Assembly (NCBI GenBank): GCA_031285295.1
Contig: JAITWK010000031.1
Coordinates: 34,668 to 98,667 of the forward strand
Direction of reading: 5' to 3'
DNA from: Deltaproteobacteria bacterium
GTDB lineage: Bacteria; Desulfobacterota; Desulfovibrionia; Desulfovibrionales; Desulfovibrionaceae
Length of the DNA stretch: 64,000 nucleotides
Under the pieces are notes generated by a model, which did no database searches, had not been told where the DNA came from, and saw only the letters and a list, made by a program, of their open reading frames with translations. A program made the position numbers and the translations under genes. Shown piece after piece: positions 33,658 to 42,059 of the stretch. How positions within the stretch are numbered: the stretch's first letter is position 1; the number at the start of each line of letters is the position of its first letter.

Positions 33658-34140
33658 CTAATTCAAACCAAATCCTGTATCCGGCGGCAGGTTGCTTTTG
33701 GCGGCCTCATTTCTGGCCAGGCTGTCAACCAGCTCGTTTTCCGGATGTCCGTTATGTCCGCGCACCCAAATCAGGCGGGGCGCAAAAGTCCGCAGCAGCG
33801 GCAACAGTTTTTCCCAAAGGTCACGATTCAGTACGTCTTTTTTATCCGCTTTCTTCCAGCCGCGCGCCTGCCAGGAATCCAGCCATTTTTTGTTAATGGC
33901 GTCGCATAGATAGCGCGAGTCAGTATAAAGTTCAACCCGGCATTGCCGCTTTAAAGCCTCCAGGCCACGGATGGCCGCAGTCAGTTCCATGCGGTTGTTG
34001 GTGGTTTTTCCGTACCCGCCGGATATTTCCATGCGGCGTTCACCATAAACCAGCAGGGCGGCCCAGCCTCCCGGCCCCGGATTTCCGAGACAGGAACCAT
34101 CGGAATATATTTTTACAGTCTCATCAATACTTGTCGGCAT
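33658..34140 (-). CDS. rnhA: Ribonuclease HI
   Basis: A 160-residue RNase HI, which cuts RNA in RNA-DNA hybrids. Catalytic residues are seen in YSDGSCLGNPGPGG (Asp), NNRMELTAAIRGL (Glu), ELYTDSRYL (Asp) and GHNGHPENELVD (His and Asp). The basic protrusion WKKADKKDVLNRDLWE matches E. coli RnhA, so this is the full bacterial type. No clear ribosome site is visible before the ATG. It stands alone on the minus strand between the PilZ and TPM genes. Confidence 0.96.
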   Translation of the reverse strand: MPTSIDETVKIYSDGSCLGNPGPGGWAALLVYGERRMEISGGYGKTTNNRMELTAAIRGLEALKRQCRVELYTDSRYLCDAINKKWLDSWQARGWKKADKKDVLNRDLWEKLLPLLRTFAPRLIWVRGHNGHPENELVDSLARNEAAKSNLPPDTGFGLN

Positions 34141-34211
34141 AATTAATTATTTTGTTATAGTGTTATAGGAAAAACTTAAGTTTTTCAATTTAAATGCAAT
34201 TTTTGGCAACA

Positions 34212-34772
34212 CTACTTAAACAGTTCGCTTGCGGCATCGCCTTGTCCCGCAGCCAATTGTCCCAGACGTTGTTCAAGCAATTCCAGCACTTTCACTGCCG
34301 CTGCCGGCCAGTCGCCGCCCTCGGTCATGGCCGGGCGCATGATCTCTTCGCCCAGGCGGATCAGGAAGCCTTCGCCAAGCCCCTGACGCCAGTCTTCCGG
34401 CATCAGGAAAGCGCATTGCCTGAAACCGGGGCAGACCCCAAAGAAGATGCCTTCCGGCCTGGCGTCAGTAGGAAGCAGGGGAACCAGGCTGACTTTGACA
34501 TGCACTCTGACGCCGAAGTTCTCTTCAATACGGGATAGAATGCGCGCCATTTCCTGCTTGCGTTCCGCGCCCAGCAGTCCGGCTTCGTCACTGATTCGCG
34601 ACTCTGCCTTGAATTTTTGCACATAATTGTCGCTGTTTTGCCAGAAAGCCCAGCAAACGCCGCCGATGAGCGCTGCCAGAAGCAGCGAACGAAGCAGTTT
34701 TTCGCCCGGATTTTCGTATTCGATGCGCTGGCGGCGCTTGCCGCCACGACGGAACCATAAGGAAAAAAACAC
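34212..34772 (-). CDS. TPM-domain membrane-anchored protein
   Basis: A protein of about 186 residues. It has a basic N-terminus (RRGGKRRQRIE), one membrane helix (LLRSLLLAALIGGVCWAFW) and an exported domain beginning SDEAGLLGAERKQEMARILS. This resembles the TPM (phosphatase-like) domain found in photosystem II repair and related bacterial proteins. The best start is a GTG at 34772 with GGGAG seven bases upstream; a longer reading has no site. No neighbour suggests a partner. The domain call is by pattern only; the biochemical role is uncertain. Confidence 0.65.
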   Translation of the reverse strand: MFFSLWFRRGGKRRQRIEYENPGEKLLRSLLLAALIGGVCWAFWQNSDNYVQKFKAESRISDEAGLLGAERKQEMARILSRIEENFGVRVHVKVSLVPLLPTDARPEGIFFGVCPGFRQCAFLMPEDWRQGLGEGFLIRLGEEIMRPAMTEGGDWPAAAVKVLELLEQRLGQLAAGQGDAASELFK

Positions 34773-35134
34773 TGAACCGCTCCCGACCTGTGTCTGAAAA
34801 CACACTCAGACAAAGCTTTTCCGGTTTATCGGAATGTTTATTTGAGATACAATATCCGCGTGAACCAGGCAAAACAAGCAGTTTTTGTACGGATTGCGGG
34901 ATAGCGGTTTATTCACTGGTTGTCAAAATTGCGATAATCCTTTACGGGCCTTGACTAGCGGCGAAAAACGTGAAAGGTAGCAACGTCAATCTGTATGGTA
35001 CAACCGCTCATATTCACCCGCGCTTATTTCGTACTATCTGTAGGCAAAAATCTGTTTTCAGATTTTTTGTGCAACGCTTTGTGTATTGCACAATCAAGCG
35101 ACTATTTGAGGCATAAATTGCTATAGGAGGCTTT
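34773..35134. other. Leader region upstream of hflK with two inverted repeats
   Basis: This gene-free stretch holds AAAAATCTG/CAGATTTTT (35046-35067, four-base loop) followed by six T, a terminator-like hairpin. It also holds TTGTGCAA (35067-35074) and TTGCACAA (35086-35093), the same word seen in the activator-site cluster at 17610. With no rightward gene upstream, the hairpin could be an attenuator in the hflK leader. No convincing -35/-10 pair was found. Confidence 0.45.
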
Positions 35135-36445
35135 ATGAACTGGGATTGGGACAAGCTGCAGGAAAAGCGCAAGCGGCAATCCGTTAAGCAGCCGCCAAAA
35201 GAGAATATTCCCGATGCTGAAGATCCGGAAGTCTCCAACGATCGTCAGCAGGAGCGTCCGCAAGATCATTATGACGATCCGGAAGGCCCTATAAATATGG
35301 AAGAACGGCGGCAGCGCATGCGCCGTGAAAATCAATATGGCCGTGGCGGTCGCGGCGGATTTGGCGGTGGGCGCGGCGGTGGCAACGGCCCGGATCTCGG
35401 CCAGTTCGGCGATGCCTTCAATCGGATGCGCAAAGTAAGGTTTCCGGTTTTCAAGCTTGCCATCGGGGTTTGTCTTTTGGGTTGGCTGCTCTCAGGTGTT
35501 TTCATCGTAGAGCCGGGCGAAGTTGGCGTGGTGCTGCGTTTTGGCGAGCATGTGCGCACGGTTGATCCTGGCCCGCATTATCGGCTGCCCTATCCCATAG
35601 AAGTTTCGCTTACCCCCAACGTGCATCAGGTGCACCGCATGGAAATCGGTTTCAGTCGGGTGCATAGCCGCGACGGGCGCGAAGAGCGCCGCAGCATACC
35701 GGATGAAGCCGCCATGCTCACCGGCGACGAAAACATCGTATATGTGCATTTTATTGTGCAGTACCAGGTTCGTCAGGCCGAGGATTTTCTTTTTAACGCC
35801 GACATGCAGGTGCGCAATATCACCGCCGACAGCATGTATTCCGAAACCGTAAAAAACGCCGCCGAATCGGCCATGCGCGAAATTATCGGGCATAGCAAGA
35901 TTGACGAGGCGGTTTACGGTAACAAAGGGCCGATTCAGGACAACAGCCGGGAGCTTTTGCAGGAAATTCTCAATCGCTATTCTACCGGGGTGTTCATCCA
36001 GAACGTGCAGCTTCTGGACGTTCTGCCGCCGCCGGAAGTTGACGCCGCCTTCAAGGATTTGATTAACGCGCGTGAAGACCGCAGCCGTTTCATCAACGAG
36101 GCGGGCGCTTACCAGAATGACATTATCCCCAAGGCGCGCGGCGTGGCCGCCGAAACCCTGAACCAAGCCCAGGCTTACAAGGTGGCCGTGGAACAGAAGG
36201 CCATAGGCGAGGCGGCGCGTTTTCTGGCTGTGGTGGAAGAATACAACAAGGCCAAGGATATCACCAAAAAGCGTCTTTACCTGGATGCCATGGAAGCCAT
36301 TCTTGCTTCGCCGGATCTGGAAAAGATTATTATCGCCTCCGGCGCGGCCAATGGCGTGCTGCCTTATCTGCCTCTGGACAGGCTTCCTGCCTCCGGAACC
36401 GGTGCGGCATCAGGCCTTGGGCAATCCGGCAGGGCTTCGAAATAG
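35135..36445 (+). CDS. hflK: HflK, SPFH-domain membrane protease regulator
   Basis: A 436-residue HflK. A charged, glycine-rich cytosolic N-terminus (GRGGRGGFGGGRGGGN) precedes one membrane helix (KLAIGVCLLGWLLSGVFIV). The SPFH domain follows (EPGEVGVVLRFGEHVRTVDPG through IIGHSKIDEAVYG), then the helical region with PKARGVAAETLNQAQAYK. With HflC it forms a large membrane cage around the FtsH protease. An AGGAGG site precedes the ATG. It is followed 24 bases later by hflC, so they are one operon. Length and domain order are normal. Confidence 0.96.
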   Translation: MNWDWDKLQEKRKRQSVKQPPKENIPDAEDPEVSNDRQQERPQDHYDDPEGPINMEERRQRMRRENQYGRGGRGGFGGGRGGGNGPDLGQFGDAFNRMRKVRFPVFKLAIGVCLLGWLLSGVFIVEPGEVGVVLRFGEHVRTVDPGPHYRLPYPIEVSLTPNVHQVHRMEIGFSRVHSRDGREERRSIPDEAAMLTGDENIVYVHFIVQYQVRQAEDFLFNADMQVRNITADSMYSETVKNAAESAMREIIGHSKIDEAVYGNKGPIQDNSRELLQEILNRYSTGVFIQNVQLLDVLPPPEVDAAFKDLINAREDRSRFINEAGAYQNDIIPKARGVAAETLNQAQAYKVAVEQKAIGEAARFLAVVEEYNKAKDITKKRLYLDAMEAILASPDLEKIIIASGAANGVLPYLPLDRLPASGTGAASGLGQSGRASK

Positions 36446-36469
36446 ATTGTGACGCCTCAGGAGTGAAAC

Positions 36470-37351
36470 ATGGAAAAACGCATTATAACTTTGCTTGTTA
36501 TTATAGGTATTCTTGGGGTTCTGGGCAGCCAGAGCCTGTTTACCGTGCATCAGACCGAGCGTGCCATTGTGTTGCAGCTTGGCGAGCCCATGGGCAGCAT
36601 TGCCGATCCGGGGCTGCATTTCAAGCTGCCCTTCATCCAGAACGTGGTTTACCTGGACAAGCGCATCCTCACCTATGACGCAAGCCGAGCCTCGGCCTAC
36701 ACCAGCGACAACAAAAACATCGTGCTGGACAACTTTATGCGCTGGCGCATCAAGGATAGCCAGCCCGAAACCAGCGAGGCGCAAGATAACAGCCTGCGTT
36801 TTTATCAAACCCTGCGCACTACCTCCAGAGCTCAGGACCGTCTGGGCGATATCGTCAACTCCGAACTGCGCGTGGTGATCGGCCGCTATACCCTGAGCGA
36901 GGTTATTACCACCGAGCGGCAGAAAATTATGCTTGAGGTGATTGAGCGGGCCAACCTGCTTACTGAAGAATATGGCATTGAGGTTGTTGATGTGCGCATC
37001 AAGCGTGCTGACCTGCCGGATGCCAACCAGGTGGCCGTGTTTGACCGCATGCGCGCCGAGCGGGTGCGTCTGGCCACCCAGTACCGCTCCGAAGGGGTGG
37101 AGGAAGCCACCAAGATCCGTTCACTGGCCGAGCTGGAGCAGACCAAAATTCTGGCCGAAGCCAGAAACAAAGCCCAGGTGATTATGGGCGACGGCGACGC
37201 CAACTCCACGCGCATTTTCGCTGAAGCGCTTTCACAGTCGCCGGAATTTTACGATTTTTCGCGCTCGCTGGAAACCTACCGGAAAAGTTTAAAGGAAAAT
37301 ACTCGCCTGTTGTTACCTTTGGGTGAGGAATACCTAAAATACTTTAATTAA
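36470..37351 (+). CDS. hflC: HflC, SPFH-domain membrane protease regulator
   Basis: A 293-residue HflC. It has an N-terminal membrane helix (TLLVIIGILGVLGSQSLF) and the SPFH domain (VHQTERAIVLQLGEPMG, PGLHFKLPFIQNVVYLDKR). The C-terminal half contains the family-typical YGIEVVDVRIKRADLP, RMRAERVRLATQYRSEG and YRKSLKENTRLLLP. It is the usual partner of HflK in the FtsH-regulating complex of the inner membrane. An AGGAG site lies upstream. No terminator is obvious downstream. Confidence 0.96.
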   Translation: MEKRIITLLVIIGILGVLGSQSLFTVHQTERAIVLQLGEPMGSIADPGLHFKLPFIQNVVYLDKRILTYDASRASAYTSDNKNIVLDNFMRWRIKDSQPETSEAQDNSLRFYQTLRTTSRAQDRLGDIVNSELRVVIGRYTLSEVITTERQKIMLEVIERANLLTEEYGIEVVDVRIKRADLPDANQVAVFDRMRAERVRLATQYRSEGVEEATKIRSLAELEQTKILAEARNKAQVIMGDGDANSTRIFAEALSQSPEFYDFSRSLETYRKSLKENTRLLLPLGEEYLKYFN

Positions 37352-37609
37352 ATTTGAGTTGTGTTTTGTATTTTTTGTTGACAGCCGTAAACATTTAAAT
37401 ACGTAGGAGAAAAGTACGTTTTAGCATGCAGAATTAGTCGGGCCAACAGGTTGGGGGACGAAAAAAATATCTGAATTTGCATTTTAGTACTTGCTTAGTC
37501 TGAATTAATGTTTAAATTCGTATTCAGGAATTGTTAATTTTTTTAATTAATATTAAAAGACTGAATTGATTTTAGCAGACCAGTCGACAGTGCATTGAAG
37601 GGGGCTCAG

Positions 37610-38299
37610 ATGGTAAATTTTGATGAAATTTTTGAACGGATAAAGCAATCCACAAACACCAGGACGCAAATGGAACTGGCTGAAGTGCTGGACATAAGGC
37701 AATCCAGCATTTCTGATGCCAAGCGGCGCAGTTCTGTTCCGGCTGAATGGTTTATGAAGCTTTTCGAGCGGTTCGGTCTTAATCCGGCCTGGCTCAAAAG
37801 CGGCGATGGGCCAAAGTATCTGCATCCGGGTATGGGGTACGCGCCGGCTGACGAACCAGCCGCGTTGCTGGCCCTGCAAGAGAGCGCGGCACAGTATAAT
37901 GAACCTGAAGCCAAAAGCACGGTTATTCCGGTTTATTCGGCGCTTGATTCCTACAATTCGGAGCATCGGGCGACCAGCGTGGGCAGGCTGAATATTCCCA
38001 TGTCTTATGCGCAGCCCGGAATTTATGTGATTCGGATCGAGTCGGCCAGCATGGAACCGTTTTTTAAGCGCGGTGCGTATGTGGGGATCAATACAAGCTA
38101 TAAAGGCGTGGTTTCCGGCGAACTGTTCGCCATCAACCTGCCTTACGAAGGCGTGGTGTTGAAAAGAATTTACATCGACGCTCCGAACAACAATATGATT
38201 CTCAGGTCGGATAATCCCTCCCACCCTGAACTGGTTATGCCGGTGAGTGAGCAAGACGGCATTGTCGGGCGGGTGAGCTGGGTGCTGCAAAAGCTTTAG
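37610..38299 (+). CDS. CI/LexA-like repressor with S24 peptidase domain
   Basis: A 229-residue regulator. The N-terminal helix-turn-helix (MELAEVLDIRQSSISDAKRR) belongs to the phage CI-repressor type found widely in sulfate reducers. The C-terminal half is an S24/LexA-like domain with nucleophile Ser in IESASMEPFFKRG and base Lys in YEGVVLKRIY. The self-cleavage Ala-Gly or Cys-Gly bond is not evident between the domains, so RecA-induced autocleavage is doubtful. The ATG has a strong AAGGGGG; the preceding 258 bases are AT-rich and may hold operators. No phage genes are adjacent, so it may be a domesticated regulator. Confidence 0.85.
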   Translation: MVNFDEIFERIKQSTNTRTQMELAEVLDIRQSSISDAKRRSSVPAEWFMKLFERFGLNPAWLKSGDGPKYLHPGMGYAPADEPAALLALQESAAQYNEPEAKSTVIPVYSALDSYNSEHRATSVGRLNIPMSYAQPGIYVIRIESASMEPFFKRGAYVGINTSYKGVVSGELFAINLPYEGVVLKRIYIDAPNNNMILRSDNPSHPELVMPVSEQDGIVGRVSWVLQKL

Positions 38300-38330
38300 A
38301 GCATTTCAGGCATTAAAATTAACAATTCAA

Positions 38331-38370
38331 AAAAATCCGGGCTGGTCGATGACCTGCCCGGATTTTTTTT
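38331..38370 (+). terminator. Intrinsic terminator of the S24 regulator gene
   Basis: TCCGGGC and GCCCGGA pair around a 13-base loop, preceded by a run of A and followed by eight T. Confidence 0.92.
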
Positions 38371-38459
38371 GTGTGGAATGGTTATTACCTTTACGCCGTA
38401 TTTGATCTTGACCGGCAGGCTTTCGTGCTTTATTATTTTATTAAAATAGGAAGGATGTA

Positions 38460-38741
38460 ATGCTTGCGCAACCAGCTGTCAAAACTATCGGAGTCAATGG
38501 GCAAATTTCCATCGGCAAACAATATGCCGGGCTGCAAGTGCTTGTAGAAGAACGGGAAGCCGGGGTATGGCTTGTTCGCACCGCTGATGTGATCCCGCAC
38601 AACGAGCGTTGGCTGCACCAACCCGGACATAAGGCCAAACTTGATGCGGCCATGGAATGGGCCACGGCGAACACCGCTTCGGACGCCGGTAGTGATGCCA
38701 TTCTGGATCGGTTGGCTGGAACGGTTGATCATGCCGAATGA
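38460..38741 (+). CDS. Putative antitoxin of a type II toxin-antitoxin pair
   Basis: A 93-residue protein. The N-terminal part (KTIGVNGQISIGKQYAGLQV) resembles a small beta-rich, AbrB-like DNA-binding fold. The WLVRTADVIPHNERWLHQPG segment is characteristic of a family of antitoxins paired with RelE-like toxins. The strong AGGAAGG site and the 11-base overlap with the next gene support a coupled pair. The assignment is by motif resemblance and gene arrangement; the exact family name is not certain. Confidence 0.65.
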   Translation: MLAQPAVKTIGVNGQISIGKQYAGLQVLVEEREAGVWLVRTADVIPHNERWLHQPGHKAKLDAAMEWATANTASDAGSDAILDRLAGTVDHAE

Positions 38742-39048
38742 TTCCGCTATCCAGCTGGACCTTAATAACCCGATATTTCAGGATACGCTTTTTTCTTTGC
38801 AAAAAGAAGAACGGTTGGCTGCGCTTGACACGATGAAGAAACTCAAGCGGATTACTTGGCCGCAACTCTATGCGGATAGAGGCCTTAATTGGGAAAAAAT
38901 AAGCAGTGTAAAGCCGCCAAAGGGCATTCCCGCGTTGTATTCCCTGAGAATCAGCAAAAGCTGCCGGGCAACGGCCTTTCGCGATGGCGATATCCTTCGC
39001 TTCCTGACCATATTCTCTGACCACGACGCCACTTACGGGAAGAAATAA
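38731..39048 (+). CDS. Putative toxin of a type II toxin-antitoxin pair
   Basis: A 105-residue protein whose ATG lies inside the end of the antitoxin gene, preceded by GGAACGG. The C-terminal segment SLRISKSCRATAFRDGDILR followed by FLTIFSDHDATYGKK is typical of the RelE/ParE-like toxin fold, where a basic and a His/Asp-rich tail form the active face. The N-terminal half is less typical. It may be an mRNA endonuclease; the catalytic residues cannot be assigned with confidence. It converges on the glycosyltransferase gene two bases later. Confidence 0.65.
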   Translation: MPNDSAIQLDLNNPIFQDTLFSLQKEERLAALDTMKKLKRITWPQLYADRGLNWEKISSVKPPKGIPALYSLRISKSCRATAFRDGDILRFLTIFSDHDATYGKK

Positions 39049-39050
39049 TG

Positions 39051-40130
39051 CTAATCCGCAGGCAACCCCGCCTCGCGCAGGATATCGCGGTAAATGCCCA
39101 GTACGGTTTGTGTGCGCTGCTCCAGCGAGAAACGGCGGCTGTAAGCCAGGTTGGCCTCTGCCGCCTGAGCCAGTAGCGCCGGATTTTGCGCAGCCCAGAT
39201 CATTTTCTCGCTTATTTCGTTGGCGTCGCCTGCCTTGAAGCAAAAATCCCTGCCGATCAGTTCGGGTATATTGCCCAGATTGCTGCCGATAACCGGCTTG
39301 CTAAGCTGCATGGCTTCCATGATTACGTTGGGCTGCGACTCGATGAAGTAGGAAGGGAAGACAAACAGCGAAAAAACCTGCACATAATCGGCCACATGCT
39401 CGGTACGGGGAATGAGCCGCACCTCGCGTTCTATACCCAGTTCCCGGCACAGCGGCGCCCATTTATCGGCAGAAACGCCCACGATCAGCAAATTCGAGGG
39501 AGGCAGGCCGGTTCGCGCCCTGGCGTAGGCTTCCAATAGGCGGCCCACCCCTTTTTCCGGCTTGTCGTGCGCTACGTCGCCAAAAATAAATCGCCCCGGC
39601 TCCAGATCCAGTTCGGCCAAAATCTGCTCCGGCGTGCGGCTGGTTTGCGTCCGGCCCGGCGGGATGGCGTTGCCCACAAAATGACAACGCTTTCTGCGCC
39701 AGAACAGGGGCAGCAGATCGCCGGTTTCTTTGGAGTTGACCATATAGGCGCGAATGCCGGGCAAAAGATAGGGCAGCGGATTGTGCGGTCTGGAGGTAAC
39801 GCCACGGTGCGCGGCGCAAACCACGGGCAGCCCCTGCAAGCGCCAGAGCGTACCGAGATAGGCGGCGTACTTTACCCCTTTGCCGTGAAAGGCGTGCAGC
39901 ACATTGCCTTCGCCCGACCGGATCAACCCCTGAATTACGCGGCGCATAACCGGGAGTTTTGGGGTAAAATCCACCCAGTTCAATTCAGGGGAAATGCTGC
40001 GCATTTCTGTGCCGGGGTAGCCGATCATGGTGACGCGATGCCCGGCCCGTTGCAGCTCCTGCCCCTGATAAACGGCCTGACGCGCCCCACCGGTGGCGTG
40101 TTTGACCGTGGTCATAATAATGATGTTCAT
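39051..40130 (-). CDS. Glycosyltransferase, GT4 family
   Basis: A 359-residue GT-B glycosyltransferase. It starts IIIMTTVKHATGGARQAVYQG, a typical acceptor-side glycine loop. The C-terminal donor domain has RFIFGDVAHDKPEKGVGRLLEAY, LLIVGVSADKWAPLC and SYFIESQPNVIMEAMQLSKP, with E-x7-E geometry, then VIGSNLGNIPELIG. It probably builds a lipopolysaccharide or polysaccharide. The ATG at 40130 is preferred; a start 12 codons upstream would lie in the repeat-rich spacer. It lies downstream of a repeat cluster and convergent with the toxin gene. Confidence 0.85.
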   Translation of the reverse strand: MNIIIMTTVKHATGGARQAVYQGQELQRAGHRVTMIGYPGTEMRSISPELNWVDFTPKLPVMRRVIQGLIRSGEGNVLHAFHGKGVKYAAYLGTLWRLQGLPVVCAAHRGVTSRPHNPLPYLLPGIRAYMVNSKETGDLLPLFWRRKRCHFVGNAIPPGRTQTSRTPEQILAELDLEPGRFIFGDVAHDKPEKGVGRLLEAYARARTGLPPSNLLIVGVSADKWAPLCRELGIEREVRLIPRTEHVADYVQVFSLFVFPSYFIESQPNVIMEAMQLSKPVIGSNLGNIPELIGRDFCFKAGDANEISEKMIWAAQNPALLAQAAEANLAYSRRFSLEQRTQTVLGIYRDILREAGLPAD

Positions 40131-40158
40131 GTTCCAAATAATCCTTTTGTCCAATATC

Positions 40159-40310
40159 TGCGTCATCCGGTCTTTTTTGCTCCGGTCGAGTACGAGAAGA
40201 GTTGATTCGCCACATCCTGTGGCTCACCCCTTCGGGGCGCCTTCGGCGTCCAATTCCGCTGTCCTGCAGAATTGTCACTTCCTTCGCAAAAAAGACCGGA
40301 TTCCTTGCTC
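40159..40310. repeat. Dispersed palindromic repeat interrupted by a second repeat
   Basis: The left part (CTGCGTCA, then TTTTTTGCTCCGGTCGAGTA, ending GAAGAGT) and the right part (ACTTCCTTCGCAAAAAAG) are the family's inner segments in reverse orientation. They would join as GAGTACACTTCC in an intact copy. A 73-base foreign segment lies between them. The outer terminal repeats are lost. Confidence 0.75.
40204..40276 (-). repeat. Inserted secondary repeat (copy 1)
   Basis: A 73-base segment read leftward from GACAATTC through GCGGAATTGGACGCCGAAGG and CACAGGATGTG to GAATCA. It has small internal hairpins and matches the insert at 41941 over nearly its whole length, with one small deletion. Both inserts sit inside the same larger palindromic element family, in the same relative orientation, at different positions. 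Confidence 0.8.
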
Positions 40311-40339
40311 TTGGAGCAAAATTATTTATTTGGAAACAA

Positions 40340-41101
40340 CTACTGATCAACCTTGGCGGCCAGCTTTTTAGCCTCGTTGTTCTTTTTATACACTGTCAGG
40401 CTGTAAATGGGGCCGGAAAGCAGATAGGCAATGAACAGCGAAAAACCCATGACTTTAGGTTCGGCCACGATAGCGGCAAAAACCACCACCAAGGCCACCA
40501 GCAGGGTAAAGGTTTTGATGCGCAGGCCGCTGAATTCCTTGAAGGCAAAGTAAGGAATGCGGCTTACCATCAGGAGGCCCAGGGCGAAAGTAAGAACCAG
40601 GGTAAACCAGGGCAGAACCGGATAAAGGCTTTGCGGCAGGTAGTTTTGAAACAGCACCAGACAGGCCAGGGCGCAGCCGGCCGCCGGAATGGGCAGGCCG
40701 GTGAAAAAGCGTTTGCTGGCGTTGCTTGCGGCCATTACGTTAAAGCGGGCCAGGCGCAGCACGCCGCAGGCCATGAACAGGAAGGCCACGGCTATGCCCA
40801 GGCGACCAAAATCTTTTAATTGCCAAAAGTAGATCATAAAAGCCGGGGTGGCTCCGAAGGCAATGGCATCGGCCAGCGAGTCCAGTTGCACGCCGAAATC
40901 GCTGGCGCTGTGCGTCAGTCTGGCGATTTTACCGTCCATGCCGTCCAGAACCGCGCTGATCAGCACCGCCAGGGCACAGCCGCTGAAATTGCCGTTATGA
41001 GCCAGAATCAGGCCCAGAAAGGCGGAAAACATACTGCCGACCGTGAACAGGTTGGGCAGAATGTAACGGCTTTTGCTCATAGGAAGTTTGCTTTCGGCCA
41101 T
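40340..41101 (-). CDS. pssA: CDP-diacylglycerol-serine O-phosphatidyltransferase
   Basis: A 253-residue polytopic CDP-alcohol phosphatidyltransferase. The active-site motif is DGMDGKIARLTHSASDFGVQ followed by LDSLADAIAFG, matching D-G-x2-A-R-x8-G-x3-D-x3-D. It makes phosphatidylserine from CDP-diacylglycerol and serine in the inner membrane. Its length and the N-terminal start (YILPNLFTVGSMFSAFLGL) fit the Bacillus-type PssA. It is encoded 14 bases after psd, so the pair makes phosphatidylethanolamine. Confidence 0.94.
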   Translation of the reverse strand: MAESKLPMSKSRYILPNLFTVGSMFSAFLGLILAHNGNFSGCALAVLISAVLDGMDGKIARLTHSASDFGVQLDSLADAIAFGATPAFMIYFWQLKDFGRLGIAVAFLFMACGVLRLARFNVMAASNASKRFFTGLPIPAAGCALACLVLFQNYLPQSLYPVLPWFTLVLTFALGLLMVSRIPYFAFKEFSGLRIKTFTLLVALVVVFAAIVAEPKVMGFSLFIAYLLSGPIYSLTVYKKNNEAKKLAAKVDQ

Positions 41102-41114
41102 GCCTGTATTCCTC

Positions 41115-41759
41115 TTAACTGTCTTTTCTGGCTACAACGGTCTGCCCGGCCATAACGATATCGCCAACCATCACGCCGGGGGTGTAGCCGGCGGGCAGAT
41201 ACAGATCCACGCGCGAACCGAATTTAATCATGCCAAAACGCTCACCGCGTCCAAGTTCGTCGCCTTCATCCACGCGGCAGACGATGCGTCTGGCGATCAG
41301 CCCGGAAATTTGCACCATCTGCCAGGTTTCGCCGTCCGGATCGGTAACGGCGTAGCAGCAGCGCTCGTTGTCTTCGGAAGCCTTGTTCAGGCTGGCGTTA
41401 AGAAAACGTCCCGGCTTATAGACAATGGCGCTGATTTTTCCGGCCACCGGCATGCGGTTTACATGCACGCTGAAGACGTTCATGAAAATGCTGATGCACT
41501 GCCGGACTTCGCCGCTGATGGGATCGGGCAGGTTGCTGATGCGGATGATTTTGCCGTCCGCCGGGCTAACGGCCAGCCCGGGGGCAGTGGGAGTAACCCT
41601 TTCCGGATCGCGGAAGAAGTGCATGGCAAAAGCCGTGAGCAGCAAAAAGAGCAAAGATACCGGCCAGCAGCCGTAAATTGCGAAAATGAGCGACACGAAA
41701 GCCAGCAGGGAGATACTATGAAAGCCTTCGGCGGTAATGCCTATGGATGGTTTGCGCAT
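41115..41759 (-). CDS. psd: Phosphatidylserine decarboxylase proenzyme
   Basis: A 214-residue, short-type phosphatidylserine decarboxylase. Two hydrophobic N-terminal segments anchor it, followed by [29 protein letters not shown] and the C-terminal [14 protein letters not shown]. Self-cleavage at Gly-Ser in the last motif should create the pyruvoyl group. It forms phosphatidylethanolamine. It is the first gene of the psd-pssA operon. An interrupted palindromic repeat lies upstream of it. Confidence 0.94.
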   Translation of the reverse strand: MRKPSIGITAEGFHSISLLAFVSLIFAIYGCWPVSLLFLLLTAFAMHFFRDPERVTPTAPGLAVSPADGKIIRISNLPDPISGEVRQCISIFMNVFSVHVNRMPVAGKISAIVYKPGRFLNASLNKASEDNERCCYAVTDPDGETWQMVQISGLIARRIVCRVDEGDELGRGERFGMIKFGSRVDLYLPAGYTPGVMVGDIVMAGQTVVARKDS

Positions 41760-41853
41760 ACTGTTTCCTTTGATGTATATTGGCCTATGCTGCGATATAG
41801 CCAGCTATATTTAGCATAAAATTAAATGATAATAAAGGAATGATGAACAAGTA

Positions 41854-42059
41854 GGTAGCGCCTGCTTTTGCCGTCAGGAAAGGAAGATGAGTTTTGCCGA
41901 CTGGAGTGTACTCTTTTCGTACATGACAGGAGGCAAAAACGACAATTCCGCAGGAAGGCGGAATTGGACGCCGAAGCGTAGCGACGGCGCCCGTAGGGTG
42001 AGGCACAGGATGTGCCGAATCAAATCTGACGAAGCATCACGGCAAAATGAGGCGCTACC
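41854..42059. repeat. Full-length copy of the palindromic repeat carrying an inserted second repeat
   Basis: Ends GGTAGCGCCT / AGGCGCTACC flank a complete element (GCTTTTGCCGTCAGG, GGAGTGTACTCTTTTCGTAC, GGAGGCAAAAACGA, CATCACGGCAAAATG). It is split by an 82-base insert at 41941. The right end stops one base before the stop codon of the large kinase gene. Without the insert it aligns with the copies at 11768 and 20826. Confidence 0.85.
41941..42022 (+). repeat. Inserted secondary repeat (copy 2)
   Basis: Starts GACAATTCCGCAGG and continues GGCGGAATTGGACGCCGAAG, then GGCGCCCGTAGGGTGAG, CACAGGATGTG and GAATCA. It is the same element as at 40204. Internal hairpins AATTCCGC/GCGGAATT and CACA-GGA-TGTG are visible. 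Confidence 0.8.

Noticed and set aside
35103..35125. Sigma54-like element upstream of hflK
   Set aside because: GG and GC are 8 rather than 10 bases apart, so it does not meet the -24/-12 rule.
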